64,000 nucleotides of DNA from Komagataella phaffii GS115 (GCF_000027005.1 NC_012964.1:1116001-1180000); one strand, 5' to 3'; numbered from the stretch's first letter, positions 37,477-48,834 are shown. Translations and numbers: made by a program. The notes: a model not told the origin generated them from the letters alone.

Positions 37477-37725
37477 TTACCTTTCTCCAAAAATTCTTGT
37501 CAACCAACTATTCTTGTGCACTTCATACTTTTCATACTCACTGAACTCTCTCAAAGTTCCATCAGAAAGTATTTCACCCTGTTGAATCTTCCTTTCTTTA
37601 CCATTGAAGATTCTCTGATAAAGTTCGTATCCTGGGAGAATAACCAAGGGCAGTCCAAAAATAATCAGCTGTATATATCGCCCTCTCTGGATAACTTCTT
37701 TTGGAAGCGTTTTTTTCCCTGACAT
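37477..37725 (-). CDS. Small single-pass membrane protein, probably mitochondrial, unrecognised
   Basis: From the ATG at 37725 the product is 82 residues. A short basic N-terminus (SGKKTLPKEVIQRGRY) is followed by one transmembrane helix (IQLIIFGLPLVILPGYELYQ) and a charged C-terminal part (ERKIQQGEILSDGTLREFSEYEKYEVHKNSWL). The frame continues upstream to ATGs at 37809 and 37812 (110-111 residues), but that extension looks less like a conserved protein. The size and layout recall small inner-membrane assembly or respiratory-chain factors, but I cannot name the family. It is divergent from DIM1. Confidence 0.65.
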   Translation of the reverse strand: MSGKKTLPKEVIQRGRYIQLIIFGLPLVILPGYELYQRIFNGKERKIQQGEILSDGTLREFSEYEKYEVHKNSWLTRIFGER

Positions 37726-37840
37726 TTCAACCTCTTGCCAAAGTGGAGAGCAGGGATGGGACCAGTTGGATCGTTTCTGAATAGGAAGAAAATAACAACC
37801 TAACACCATCATCTCGTCTTTGATTTTTTTTTTCCTCTAA

Positions 37841-38887
<1,047 letters not shown>

Positions 38888-38935
38888 TTTCAAAATGAGG
38901 GTTTAATGGTTTTCTTTACTGTAATATAATATACA

Positions 38936-40849
38936 TCATCGTCTCTTTCCTTTAGCACCATCTCTTTCTACAACGGAAGTGACACCAGCTTCTTCTAAGT
39001 TGTCTTCTTCAATTCTAATAGCTTCTCTTCTTTCCCACCAACGTTCCTCGGACAATTCAAAAGATTTGGTTTTCAGTTGCTTACCCCTAGCATCAATATT
39101 TTGAGAGATTGCCCATTTTAGGAATTCGGCGCCTGTTCTAACGTAGAAACTTCTCAGGGACTCAAAAGGTTTAGGAATAGGCAACCAAGGAGTAGGATCT
39201 GGAATCTCAGCTTCTTCATCCTCCATTTCAACATCATCAGATGAATTTTGGTTGATTCGAGGAGATTCTACCTCCAATCCGTTATTGGCAGTATCCATCT
39301 CATCGTCTTCACTCTCTCCATCTTCTTCATCGTCGTCATCATATTCATCTTCATCTTCATCATCCTCGTCTTCCTCCCTAAATGTTTCCAATTCTGACAA
39401 ATCTTCAAAAAATACTTTTACTCCATCCAGTTTAGCAAGATCGATTGAATAAAAAGAGTACAAGTTAAACTCATGTTCACCCTTTTCAAACAAGCCTCCA
39501 AATATATACAATTGGTCACCGAGAACAGCTGTGGTGGCATTGAATCTAGGATGGGGAAGTTGGGACGAATACACATAATCACCGGCTTCATTCTCGTCCT
39601 CCTTCAACTTAGATGTCTCAGCAGAAGCACTCTCTGGCGTTTCACTAGATGGTTCATTATCATTCAGGTTAGCCTTTGCTAGAATTTCATTCAAAATGTC
39701 TTCAAGATCTTCATCCCTAGACTTCTCTTTCACCGCCGCTTGCTTGACTTTCCTGGGTGAACGAAGGGACAGGTTGTACCATCTGTTGGTATCAGAATTA
39801 TAGCTCAGAAGCGTGTTATAGAACTCAGAATCCAAAGATTCTTCGGTTTCTTCATAATCGTAAACTCCACCAAATAGAATTCCTCTTCCTTTGTGATATT
39901 GCATGGAACATCCAACTCTTGGCGAGGGCTGAAATCCTTGTTTTCTTCTTCTCTCCCAACGAACTCCTTTGGGATCACTTTTCATTTTTAGTGTCCAAGT
40001 GTCAACCAGAGTCTTTCCCTTTTGGAGACCTCTTCCAGCCTTAACCTTGCAATATCCACCATATAAAATAGCACCTTCCTCGTTCGCAATTAGGGAATGC
40101 CCTGAACGAGCTTCTGGAACGTCATGGTTTGTTGGGAACTCAACTTGTTGCCATTTGTAAGTAGTAATATCAAACAACCAAACATCATTCAGATACGTGG
40201 TACTGGTACCGAGGTCATTAAATCCTCCATGAAGGATAATGTAGTTCTTCCAATAAGTCATTCTATGCCCAGATCTAGATGGCGGAGCCTGACGAACGTC
40301 TACTCGGGACCATTCTTTAGTGGCGGTGTCTAGCATCCAGGTGTCTGAGAAATGGTGGAAAGTGGTCTGCTTTGGGGATGAAAATTCTCCACCATGCAAC
40401 AAAATGATCCCAGAAGGGTGATAAACCATGGCATGAGATGAACGCGGTGAGGGAGACGTCTTTGATAAATACTTCTTCCAGGTATCGTTATCTGCGTTGT
40501 AAACATGTAAGTCATTATAAAAGTGAACTAATCCGTCCTTATCGGTGACTTCTCCACCAAACATGTATAATTCCTTCTTACCAGCGTTATTGCACCCAAC
40601 CATAGCCGTATCTCTTCTTCGACTAGGTCTTCCAACAGTCTCAACTATAACCTTTTCAAGATTCTCTTGTTCTTTGGCCAAAGCACTGATCACCTCCTCT
40701 AAATTAACGTTGTCTTCCAAGTCGTCATCACCCTGCTTCTTGGAAAGTTTCTTGTTCTTAGCCTCAGCCTTCTTCTGAGCTTTGGCATTTTTCTCCATAA
40801 GTCTAGCCTTTTTGCTATCCTTGTTTTTCTTGTTGTCTTTCTTTGCCAT
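38936..40849 (-). CDS. KEL3: Kel3, cytoplasmic kelch-repeat protein (KLHDC4-like)
   Basis: The protein has 637 residues. A lysine-rich N-terminus (about 40) leads into six kelch repeats, about residues 70-480 (ELYMFGGEVTDKDGLVHFYNDLHVY, GIILLHGGEFSSP, NYIILHGGFNDLG, GAILYGGYCKVKAGRGLQKG, GILFGGVYDYEETEE, QLYIFGGLFEKG). A strongly acidic run (EEDEDDEDEDEYDDDDEEDGESEDDE) comes near 515-540. A C-terminal domain has PDPTPWLPIPKPFESLRSFY and WWERREAIR. The function is unclear in yeast. It is divergent from LOS1. Confidence 0.93.
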   Translation of the reverse strand: MAKKDNKKNKDSKKARLMEKNAKAQKKAEAKNKKLSKKQGDDDLEDNVNLEEVISALAKEQENLEKVIVETVGRPSRRRDTAMVGCNNAGKKELYMFGGEVTDKDGLVHFYNDLHVYNADNDTWKKYLSKTSPSPRSSHAMVYHPSGIILLHGGEFSSPKQTTFHHFSDTWMLDTATKEWSRVDVRQAPPSRSGHRMTYWKNYIILHGGFNDLGTSTTYLNDVWLFDITTYKWQQVEFPTNHDVPEARSGHSLIANEEGAILYGGYCKVKAGRGLQKGKTLVDTWTLKMKSDPKGVRWERRRKQGFQPSPRVGCSMQYHKGRGILFGGVYDYEETEESLDSEFYNTLLSYNSDTNRWYNLSLRSPRKVKQAAVKEKSRDEDLEDILNEILAKANLNDNEPSSETPESASAETSKLKEDENEAGDYVYSSQLPHPRFNATTAVLGDQLYIFGGLFEKGEHEFNLYSFYSIDLAKLDGVKVFFEDLSELETFREEDEDDEDEDEYDDDDEEDGESEDDEMDTANNGLEVESPRINQNSSDDVEMEDEEAEIPDPTPWLPIPKPFESLRSFYVRTGAEFLKWAISQNIDARGKQLKTKSFELSEERWWERREAIRIEEDNLEEAGVTSVVERDGAKGKRR

Positions 40850-41056
40850 ATTTCGGTCGTAAACTTGGAAGGAATGAACAAAGTAATTGAGAAGGCAGTT
40901 CCTTCAGAATTTACCCTCTAGGTTTTCCTTCTAGAGGACCCTATTGTTCTAGTTTTTTTTTCTCCCCATCACACGACTGACTCTCATGGTCGAGAAATCT
41001 AGTAGATTCTCTCACCTTGACAAACCTCAGTGAACAGTTCACCACCCACTGCTAAA

Positions 41057-44000
41057 ATGGATCGACAACTTACCCAAGCTGTAGAAATAGCGTTGAGTGG
41101 GACATCTGATCAAAGATTACAGCAAGAGGTAAGTAGAGTCTAAAAAGACTTCTTTTTCTTTCTAATTTGTCTAAATACTAACGATGCAAGGCTATTGATT
41201 TCATCAACAAGATCAAAACTTCCGATGAAGGGTGGCAACATTGTGGGAACCTATTAACTAGTAATTTTGAGCTTGATCAACAAACAAAGTTTTTCATTTT
41301 TCAAGTATTTGATGAGAAAATACAAGCATTGAATAATGATCAACTGCTAATACTGAAGGACTTCCTAATTATGTATCTGACTCATATGTTGGAAAATGGT
41401 ATTATTGAACCTGTATATCTCAGAAACAAACTAGCCAAATCTTTTGGTCTGTTGTTTGTCTACTCTTATCTTACTGTATATCCGGAATTCCTCAGAGATC
41501 TCCTTCAGACAACGAAGGATGGGAACCACTTAGCAATGGATTACTATCTCCGAATCCTGCTAGTTATCCATCAAGAAATTGGTGACAATCTGATTATTAG
41601 AGAAAGATCAAGCGTGGAACACAATAACAAACTGAAAGACCAAATAAGGGCGAACGATATGTTGGCTTTGACACTCTCATGGAAAAACATACTACAGCGT
41701 TACTCAACTCCAAAGACAAGCACAACTGATCCTAGGGATCAATTACAAGGAGAAATATTACACAACAGTTTGTCTGCCATAAGTGGTTTCATATCCTGGA
41801 TTGAGATAGGTTTAATCATGGAACAAGAATTCCTTGGTCTGATTTTTCAAACTTTGGAAACCAGTGATCAGCAACTACAAATTGGAGTCTTGAACTGTTT
41901 GAACGAAATAATTTCCAAGAAAATGCCTCCTTTAAAGAAATTGGAACTACTTAACTTATTAAACATTACCAACACAATCAATAATCTTAAGTTCGAAGGC
42001 CTCTCTGTGGACTTGATGGAGGCTGTCACCAAATTAATCAATACAGTTGGTGAAGAACTGATTCGCATTCTAGATAGCTCTTCGATTGAAGAGTTACAAA
42101 ACCAACAATTCAAAAATGTTACGTGCGCCAAATTAGTGGAATTATTGCCTCTGGTTTGTGAATTGTTGGGCCATGACTATGACGATGTTTCAGTTAAAAT
42201 TTTCTCCTTTATAGCCAATTACCTTTTGTTTTTGAAGAAGAATATCACCAATAATGCAGTTGATTTTCAGGTTCTTAGCTCTGACGAAATTTTGGCTACT
42301 CTTTTGAAGAAGATTATAGAGAAAATGAAAATCGACGAAGATGATGATGGAGACGATGATGAGGCAATGGAAAGCTTCAAGGAGGTCAGAAACAAACTGA
42401 AAAATTTCCAAGAGTCAATTTTGATGCTCAATGAGACGCTAGCATTAGACATTATTACCAATGTTATCAACCAATCATTGTTTAGTGCAATTGAAGCTTC
42501 AAATATAACCGTTGACTGGAGGAACATTGAGTTGGGATTATTTGAACTGAACAGCTATAATGAGCTTTTGAGGAATAATGTCATGAACTTGCCCAAGACG
42601 ATGATTAATAACTCGCAACCCTACTATGTGTTCAACGAAATGCTATGTAAGGTTATCAATCATTCTCCAAAAGTGTTGGTGAACCATCAATTAATTCAGT
42701 TATCCTTTTTTGAGCTAATTCTGAAGAATTATAGCTTTTTCATCAACACACATATTCAGGTTGAGAACCAAGACAAGAATGAACTTCTACTGAAGGTCTT
42801 GAAGATATTTTTGTCTAATTTTGGTGTGTTTAACGATATTGGTAAAGTGAAATACAGAACCTGGTTTGTTTTTTACAGATTCATTAAATTGACCAATCCA
42901 CGAGTCCCAGACCCAACATTAGAGGATTTGATTAATACTTTGCTGCCTCTTCTTGACCTACAAAGGTCCCTGAACGAACTAATCAGTCAACCAGCTTGCC
43001 AAGGAAATTACGATATTGATCTAAGCTCTCTCCAGGAAGATAGTATCGAACATCGCTTGTACCTTTTCGAAGCTGTTGGTTTACTCATTTCTTTTATTGA
43101 CGAAACTAACGTTGAGTTTAAGATTAAGATGATTGAATTGGTTTTACAACCGTTGTTTTCAATTGTCGAAAGCTGCATTAACAATTGTAGTTCTGCTGAT
43201 TCGAATAAACTAATTGTTGTACATGCTCATCATGCTCTGATGAGTATTAGTTCAGTTGTTAAGGGATTTGAAACCTCCATTACTTACGAGAAGAATGTCA
43301 AAGTTGAAGAGGAGAAAATAATCAGTAATCTACAGCAGATCTCTGAAGTGATTTTGATTACACTGGAGAATTTTATTCATTACCCAATTATTCGTGAGGC
43401 ATCTCGTGTGACTATTGTTCGATTGTTTCTGATTTTGGTTAAGAAGCCCTCTCTAACTCAGGATACGATTGATGCAATATTTAGAAAGTTTTTGGAAGTC
43501 ATAATGAATCAATTTGACGAATTGCAGACGACTGAAGTAACTGACTTTTTTCATTTCATTACTCAGGTTGGTCACTATTGCGCAGGTTTTGAGAATATTT
43601 ATAGCATTCTCAACTCTCTTCTTGCTCCTCTTTACAACAAGGTACTTGAGCGTTTGAAGCTGTTGGAACAAGAGGGCGACAAAGATCCCCATTTAGTGAG
43701 GGAAAAGAAAGAGTTAAAGAAGTCACTGGTCTCTTTCTTCATTTCCATATCCAACAACCATTTGACATCGATCCTTGTGACTTATGAGAATAAGTCGCTG
43801 TTGAATGATTTGATCAATAGGTTATTGAATTATTCAATGGATCTTTCTGATTCAGCTTTGTGCAAACTAGCCATTGGAGAACTGGGATGTTTAGTCGAAA
43901 ACATAGGCACTGGAAGGGTGACAGACGCTCAGGATATTGGGATTAAGGCAAACAATGCGTTTGAGAACGTTGACGATCTGTTGATACAGAACACCATTGT

Positions 44001-44334
44001 TCTAGTATTTGAACTACTGTTTAAGAGCCCTCAGGTTGATACTAAGGATGCTCAATTTCGTTTGATAGTCACCGAGATCACAAGATTGTTAAGAAAACTG
44101 GTGGTAATGGGGGTTGAGCAGCCCCCTCAAACTCAAAAAGATTCTCAAGGGAATAACATTACTCCTCTAAAACCAAATGAGGCTGTTTTGCAAAATTTAC
44201 AGGGTTTCATGGCTAATAACATGCAATTTCCCATCAACGTGGTAACGGACCTACTTCAGAAGCTTATCTCCCAACAGGAGAGACATTTCAGCAAATATCT
44301 GTTGCAATTGGTCATTGATTACCGGGGAACTTGA
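41057..44334 (+). CDS. LOS1: Los1, exportin-T for tRNA nuclear export (spliced)
   Basis: Two exons, 41057-41128 and 41191-44334, encode 1071 residues starting MDRQLTQAVEIALSG. The 62-base intron has donor GTAAGT (41129), branch point TACTAAC (41176-41182) and acceptor GCAAG ending at 41190; both exons are in phase. The protein is an importin-beta/exportin HEAT-repeat protein (IDFINKIKTSDEGWQHCGNLL, then TKFFIFQVFDEKIQ and FLIMYLTHMLENGIIEPVYLRNKLAK). Los1 with Ran-GTP exports tRNAs. LOS1 next to EAP1 matches S. cerevisiae YKL205C-YKL204W. Confidence 0.93.
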
Positions 44335-44629
44335 CCAAAAAAAAATCACCCTAATAGACCATTGGCATCTCTATAAAAAATGAATACATATGATTTTTTT
44401 TTTACAGCAATATAAATATTTACTGTATGCTCTCTCTCCCACCTTGGAGTTATGTGACCTCTGAGCCAAAACCTGTTACCAAAGAAACTCCTAAATAAAC
44501 CATAGAATGGTAGTGTGTCACACAAAATATACTCGGGGGAGTCAAGGTTTTTGAATAGTGCCACCTTTCACATCAGCATAAAGAAAAGACTGTTTAAGAA
44601 AACAAGATATTGCTAATCAACTTATTCAA

Positions 44630-46279
44630 ATGGGAGAATTCAACGAAATATTGAATGACCCCTCAGTTGTGTCGCTTTCTGTGGATGACACACCTCAATT
44701 AAACAATGATATTCCTGGCAATCAGCAAGAGACCTCTAACAATAGTGAACTAGATGTCATTACAAAGTTGCTTGAAAGCGCATCTTTAGCAGCTGCAAAG
44801 GAGTCCAAGGAGAAGATTAATTTGTCAGTTGAGAAGGACCGTATTGTGTACAAGCCCCATGTTCTATTGAAATTGGCCGATTCTCCAATGGTGGCCCAAT
44901 TGGCACCAACTCTGGAACTGCCTGAGCAAAGCTTTTGGAGATTAAAATCTGCCCGCGAGGCAACTAATAATAATGGAAGTTTCTCTAATACAAAATCAAG
45001 AAAGGCCAAGAGGGAACCGAAGAAGCTTAAACAGCAGAAGAAGAATGACCAGCAGGAGGACTCAGAAACTCCTCAGTGGATGCTGGATAATGACGGTCCT
45101 GTAGGTAACTCTTTACAAGACTTTGAGGTGTGGAGGTTGAAAATGAGACTCAGTGAAAAAAAGAGAAATGGCATTGAAGTGACTAAGGAAGAACTTGAAG
45201 AGCTTGACAGATTGACCAGCGGCAGCACTTCGATAAAGAATGGTATCCTCGAAGAGCCTTTAGAGGATGGGGAGGTTCTAGAACCAGATAATGACCTAGA
45301 GACTGAATCCTCAATTCAGGGAAATTCTATTGATAACTTCTTTGGTGCTATGATTGGAGAATATCCTTCAGATTTAAAAGATGAACAGAAACACAAGAAT
45401 GCCAATTCAAGGTTTAGTTCATTGTTCAAACCTGAATCGGAAGACAAACATGTCTCTTCCCCTGACTCAGTGGACTCCCCAGAAATTCGTCGTCCAAACC
45501 AACAGCAAACGCAACATCCGAATCTACGACAACAAGAACAGAATCTTCCTCACTCACATACTTCTCAATCTCATGTGCTACCAATTCAGCAATCGCAGTT
45601 ACAAACACCACCACCGCCCCAACAGCTTGCAAACCAATCACATCACTCATCTCCACATCCGCAACAACCTCAACACCCTCAACACACTCAACACCATCAG
45701 CACCCCCAACACCATCAACACCCTCAACATCCTCAACATCCCTCACATCTTCAACATTCACCACATCCTCAGCACCCACAACAAGAGCAACGACAGCAAC
45801 TACAGCAACAACATCAACAGCAGCAGCAACAACAACCCCCATCATCTAATGATCATTTTTTCATGAACCTTTTGAACAGATCCAAGAATCCAGATGATCC
45901 TGCTCAAGGTAACAGATCTAATCAACCATTACCTATGGGTTATCCTCCTGGAATGCCTCCTCCAAACTTCTTCCCCCCTGGATTAATGGGAGGACATCCT
46001 AATGGACCCCATGGAATGCCTCCTGGCATACCAATTCCAACTGGTCAGCACGGAGTGCCCCCTGGAATGGCTCCAAATGCAAACTCTGGAGGTGCACCCC
46101 CATATGGGCTTCCACCAAATTTACCTCCTAACTTTATGCCAAATCCAAACATGCAAAACTTTGCACCAATGCCGTTCCCCCCGGGCATGTCTCCTCAACA
46201 GCTTAACATGCCTCCTCAAAAAATTCCAAATTTTATGCTCCCACCTGAGTTACAGCACATGGAATCCGAGAAAAGGTGA
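44630..46279 (+). CDS. EAP1: Eap1-like eIF4E-binding protein with His/Gln/Pro repeat tract
   Basis: This 549-residue protein is largely disordered. It contains a canonical eIF4E-binding motif, Y74-x4-L79-L80, in RIVYKPHVLLKLADSP. Basic and acidic segments (KAKREPKKLKQQKKN) and NSIDNFFGAMIGEYP...SRFSSLFKPE follow, resembling the short motifs of 4E-T/Eap1 proteins. From about residue 285 to 400 there is a tract of repeated HPQ/HPQHPQ and poly-Gln. The C-terminus is Pro/Gly/Met-rich (GMPPNFFPPGLMGG). Eap1 represses cap-dependent translation and promotes decapping. The name relies on the motif plus the conserved LOS1-EAP1 adjacency. Confidence 0.75.
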   Translation: MGEFNEILNDPSVVSLSVDDTPQLNNDIPGNQQETSNNSELDVITKLLESASLAAAKESKEKINLSVEKDRIVYKPHVLLKLADSPMVAQLAPTLELPEQSFWRLKSAREATNNNGSFSNTKSRKAKREPKKLKQQKKNDQQEDSETPQWMLDNDGPVGNSLQDFEVWRLKMRLSEKKRNGIEVTKEELEELDRLTSGSTSIKNGILEEPLEDGEVLEPDNDLETESSIQGNSIDNFFGAMIGEYPSDLKDEQKHKNANSRFSSLFKPESEDKHVSSPDSVDSPEIRRPNQQQTQHPNLRQQEQNLPHSHTSQSHVLPIQQSQLQTPPPPQQLANQSHHSSPHPQQPQHPQHTQHHQHPQHHQHPQHPQHPSHLQHSPHPQHPQQEQRQQLQQQHQQQQQQQPPSSNDHFFMNLLNRSKNPDDPAQGNRSNQPLPMGYPPGMPPPNFFPPGLMGGHPNGPHGMPPGIPIPTGQHGVPPGMAPNANSGGAPPYGLPPNLPPNFMPNPNMQNFAPMPFPPGMSPQQLNMPPQKIPNFMLPPELQHMESEKR

Positions 46280-46331
46280 AGTTAGATTATACATTAATGT
46301 TTATCCATTATGGCTAGCAACTCTAACTACG

Positions 46332-47306
46332 CTAGAAAATTTTTGAGAGCTGTAAGAAAAGATTTAGCATCTGTATGAACTCATCTGAACCGCTCGACAG
46401 CTTAGAGTCAGTCTCATATAGAATTCTTGACACCTCAATTTTTTGCTCTGAGTTGAGATAAATATTCTTTAAGAGAAGACATGAATGCAATGAGGTCAAG
46501 ATAGTTGCACTATTGTAGCTCTTCAAGACCAGCATGTACAGAAATTCGTAGATCTTGTTTAAATTTTTTGATTGAAGAGTCTCTATCAGGGATTGTACCA
46601 AATTCTGAGGAATCAGACCTGCAATATTCTCTATGCTATCTTCTCCAAACAGCTTATGACCAGTCTGAAGAAAGTTTATAGATTTCCTTAAATCTCCGTT
46701 GGAAATGTCTAGAATTTGGGTTAGACTATCGTCATCGATGTCGAGCTCCTCTGATTGACTTATCATTTTCAAAGTTGCCAACGAATTTGCACTGTTCAAA
46801 GGACTAAATCTGAACTTGGAACATCTGGAAGTTATTGGGTCTATAATTCTTGTGATATAGTTACAGATAATGCAAAATCTAGTAATGTGTGAATAGTTCT
46901 CCATTATTCGTCGCAGCGCGCTTTGGGCATCAAAAGTCATGGAGTCTGCTTCATCTAGAATAATCAGTTTGTATGGGGGACATGGGTAATTCTCTTTATC
47001 CTCGGGGGTGGGATTTGTGACGCTTAATCTAGCAAAGTTCTTGACCTTGTCCCTCACAATTGATATTCCCCTTTCATCGGATGCGTTTAGTTCTAGTACC
47101 CTTGATTTCATCAACTGGGGGCCGAAAAGCTCCCGTGCCATGGCCAAAATTGTGGACGTTTTACCCGTTCCTGGTGGTCCATAGAAGAGTAAATGAGGCA
47201 TATTCGCAGATTTGAGTTGATTAGACAGGACTCTGATGACGTTGGACTGAGCAGAGACCTCATCCAGCTTTTTGGGTCGGTATTTTTCGACCCAGGGAGT
47301 GGACAT
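46332..47306 (-). CDS. RFC2: Rfc2, clamp-loader (replication factor C) small subunit
   Basis: This 324-residue AAA+ ATPase starts TPWVEKYRPKKLDEV. Walker A is FYGPPGTGKTSTIL (about residues 42-52). LNASDERGISIVRDKVKNFAR is the stretch that distinguishes Rfc2 (human RFC4). Walker B is LIILDEADSMT, and the SRC motif TSRCSKFRF supplies the arginine finger. A C-terminal helical collar completes it. RFC loads the PCNA clamp at primer junctions in replication, and Rfc2-5 also serve checkpoint clamp loaders. The upstream region carries an MCB element. The gene is convergent with EAP1 and divergent from the histone-fold gene. Confidence 0.94.
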   Translation of the reverse strand: MSTPWVEKYRPKKLDEVSAQSNVIRVLSNQLKSANMPHLLFYGPPGTGKTSTILAMARELFGPQLMKSRVLELNASDERGISIVRDKVKNFARLSVTNPTPEDKENYPCPPYKLIILDEADSMTFDAQSALRRIMENYSHITRFCIICNYITRIIDPITSRCSKFRFSPLNSANSLATLKMISQSEELDIDDDSLTQILDISNGDLRKSINFLQTGHKLFGEDSIENIAGLIPQNLVQSLIETLQSKNLNKIYEFLYMLVLKSYNSATILTSLHSCLLLKNIYLNSEQKIEVSRILYETDSKLSSGSDEFIQMLNLFLQLSKIF

Positions 47307-47339
47307 AATTGGGGATCGATGGTTTAACTGAATAAAAGT

Positions 47340-47345
47340 ACGCGT
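47340..47345. promoter_or_regulatory. MCB element (ACGCGT) between RFC2 and the DLS1-like gene
   Basis: A single ACGCGT lies 34-39 bases upstream of the RFC2 ATG in the 204-base divergent promoter. ACGCGT is the MBF (Mbp1-Swi6) binding site of G1/S genes, fitting the replication role of RFC2. One hexamer can occur by chance. Confidence 0.5.
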
Positions 47346-47510
47346 CCAGAATTATTTTTTTGAGTTCCTAGGAGGGAGAGGCGGAAAGAAACTCCAGCGA
47401 ATTTGATATTATCTGGGAGGTAGAATCAATTTTCCTTCTCTTGGCCTGTACTCAACCGAACCAATCTCCGATTTCAATTGCAGACCAGACTCATTACTCT
47501 ATACTTCATC

Positions 47511-47840
47511 ATGGATTCAGAGAAAGAGATCCCAGAGAGCACGCTAACGTTGCCGATATCGCGTATCAAAAAAATCATTAAGATGGACAGTGATCATGTC
47601 AGTTGCTCAGACAGTGCAACCTATTTGCTAGGGGTCTCTACAGAGCTGTTTGTCAAATCGTTCGTTGAAGTTGCAAGTGGTAATGCTAAGATTGAAAACA
47701 GAAAAAAGATCACATATCAGGATTTCAGCAAAGTCGTCAGGACGTTTGACAACCTTGCGTTTTTGAACGATACCGTGCCTCCGACAATCAAAGTTAGAGA
47801 TCTAATAGAGACAGAGACTGCTAAAGCCAACCAGGCTTAG
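47511..47840 (+). CDS. DLS1: Histone-fold protein of the Dls1/Dpb3/CHRAC15 type
   Basis: The ATG at 47511 gives 109 residues, almost entirely one histone fold. The sequence LPISRIKKIIKMDSDHVSCSDSATYLLGVSTELFVKSFV is followed by ITYQDFSKVVRTFDNLAFLNDTVPPTIKVRDL. The end of the fold (FLNDxxPxT) is closest to Dls1, the ISW2/CHRAC subunit. The paralogous Dpb3 belongs to DNA polymerase epsilon, and some fungi may use one protein in both complexes. It lacks the long acidic tail of S. cerevisiae Dpb3. The shared promoter with RFC2 hints at cell-cycle expression. Confidence 0.75.
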   Translation: MDSEKEIPESTLTLPISRIKKIIKMDSDHVSCSDSATYLLGVSTELFVKSFVEVASGNAKIENRKKITYQDFSKVVRTFDNLAFLNDTVPPTIKVRDLIETETAKANQA

Positions 47841-47941
47841 AGAAGTGACATTGATGTATATCAAATTAGTCTATTTACAGAAAAATATAAGTTCAGATGC
47901 GGCATTGATAGGAGGGAGGTTCATAGTTGCTAATAAACTAC

Positions 47942-48382
47942 CTAAACCCTTTCAACATAATTATGAGTAAATTCCTTTTCAGTCTTTCCGTTTTCCACAA
48001 AATTGCGGGCACGTTGTAATAATAACAATGGGTCGGTTGGTCCTTTGTATGGTTGAAATAGTTGTTTGATTTCCGGTACATTGGAAGAAACGAACGGACG
48101 AAGAGATTCGCTGGCAGAAGCCCCCGTCACAGGAACGACAAAAGTCCTCGTACGGGCAGGGTCAATGATGTAAGAGCCATGTTTGGTGAATCGTCCAATA
48201 CCTGAAGCACGAGTACCTTTGTAAAAGTTTTTGTTACCCTGTTTTGTTCCTAGAGGTACTCTGTTGTTACCAGTCTTGGATTCTCCATAAAAAAGAGTGC
48301 CGTCTTTGTAAGTTTTCCATGGTCTTTTCAGAAGAGACCCAGCAGAACTATGAAAGGATCTGATCGATTTTACTTGGCTCAT
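47942..48382 (-). CDS. MRPL27: Mitochondrial large-subunit ribosomal protein mL41 (Mrpl27)
   Basis: This 146-residue protein has a basic, Ser-rich presequence (QVKSIRSFHSSAGSLL) and then the mL41 core: RPWKTYKDGTLFYG, GNNRVPLGTKQGNKNFYKGTRASGIGRFTKHG, and YIIDPARTRTFVVP. The core closely matches S. cerevisiae Mrpl27. The protein belongs to the 54S mitochondrial ribosomal subunit. It is divergent from the CYSTM gene across 191 bases. Confidence 0.93.
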   Translation of the reverse strand: MSQVKSIRSFHSSAGSLLKRPWKTYKDGTLFYGESKTGNNRVPLGTKQGNKNFYKGTRASGIGRFTKHGSYIIDPARTRTFVVPVTGASASESLRPFVSSNVPEIKQLFQPYKGPTDPLLLLQRARNFVENGKTEKEFTHNYVERV

Positions 48383-48573
48383 GGGTGGTGATGCTATCGA
48401 CTAAAGGGTCACCTTCGGATTTTTGATTTTTGATTTTCGATTTTCGAGTTTTTCAAACTTCGCGAACTTTTTCCACGGGTCTCTAAAAATACTTGAGGGA
48501 TCATCAACATTGGCATTCTTGGATTCTTTTCCTGCACTCCAACCTCTAGTTAATTCTTTGTCTCCAGTCCGTG

Positions 48574-48834
48574 ATGTCGCAACAGCAATACTACCAACAG
48601 CAACAGAATCAGTACCAACCTCCCTATGGAGCTCCTCCTCCCCAGCAGTACGGTAACGCTCAATATGGCCAGAACCAGTATCAATACCACCAGCCTCAGT
48701 ATGCTCAACAACCAATGTATGTCCAACAACCTGCTCCGCAAAAAGATAACGGCTGCGGTGCCGGTGCCTGTGGATGTTATGGAGCATGTCTGGCTGCTCT
48801 GTGTGTCTGTTGTGCTGCCGATGCTTTGTTTTAG
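48574..48834 (+). CDS. CYSTM-family tail-anchored cysteine-rich membrane protein
   Basis: From the ATG at 48574 there are 86 residues. The N-terminal 55 are a Gln/Tyr/Pro-rich repeat region (QQYYQQQQNQYQPPYG). The C-terminus is the CYSTM module: GCGAGACGCYGACLAALCVCCAADALF, a short hydrophobic helix studded with cysteines that is probably palmitoylated. Yeast CYSTM proteins (for example YDL012C, YBR016W) lie at the plasma membrane and are linked to stress tolerance. Identity to one member cannot be set from sequence alone. Confidence 0.88.
   Translation: MSQQQYYQQQQNQYQPPYGAPPPQQYGNAQYGQNQYQYHQPQYAQQPMYVQQPAPQKDNGCGAGACGCYGACLAALCVCCAADALF

Noticed and set aside
39252..39452. Ser-rich plus-strand frame inside KEL3
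   Set aside because: It is the antisense of the acidic Glu/Asp run of KEL3.
45381..45866. Overlapping 161- and 139-residue frames on both strands of the EAP1-like repeat
   Set aside because: They are frame shadows of the CA-rich HPQ repeat; composition is repeat-driven.
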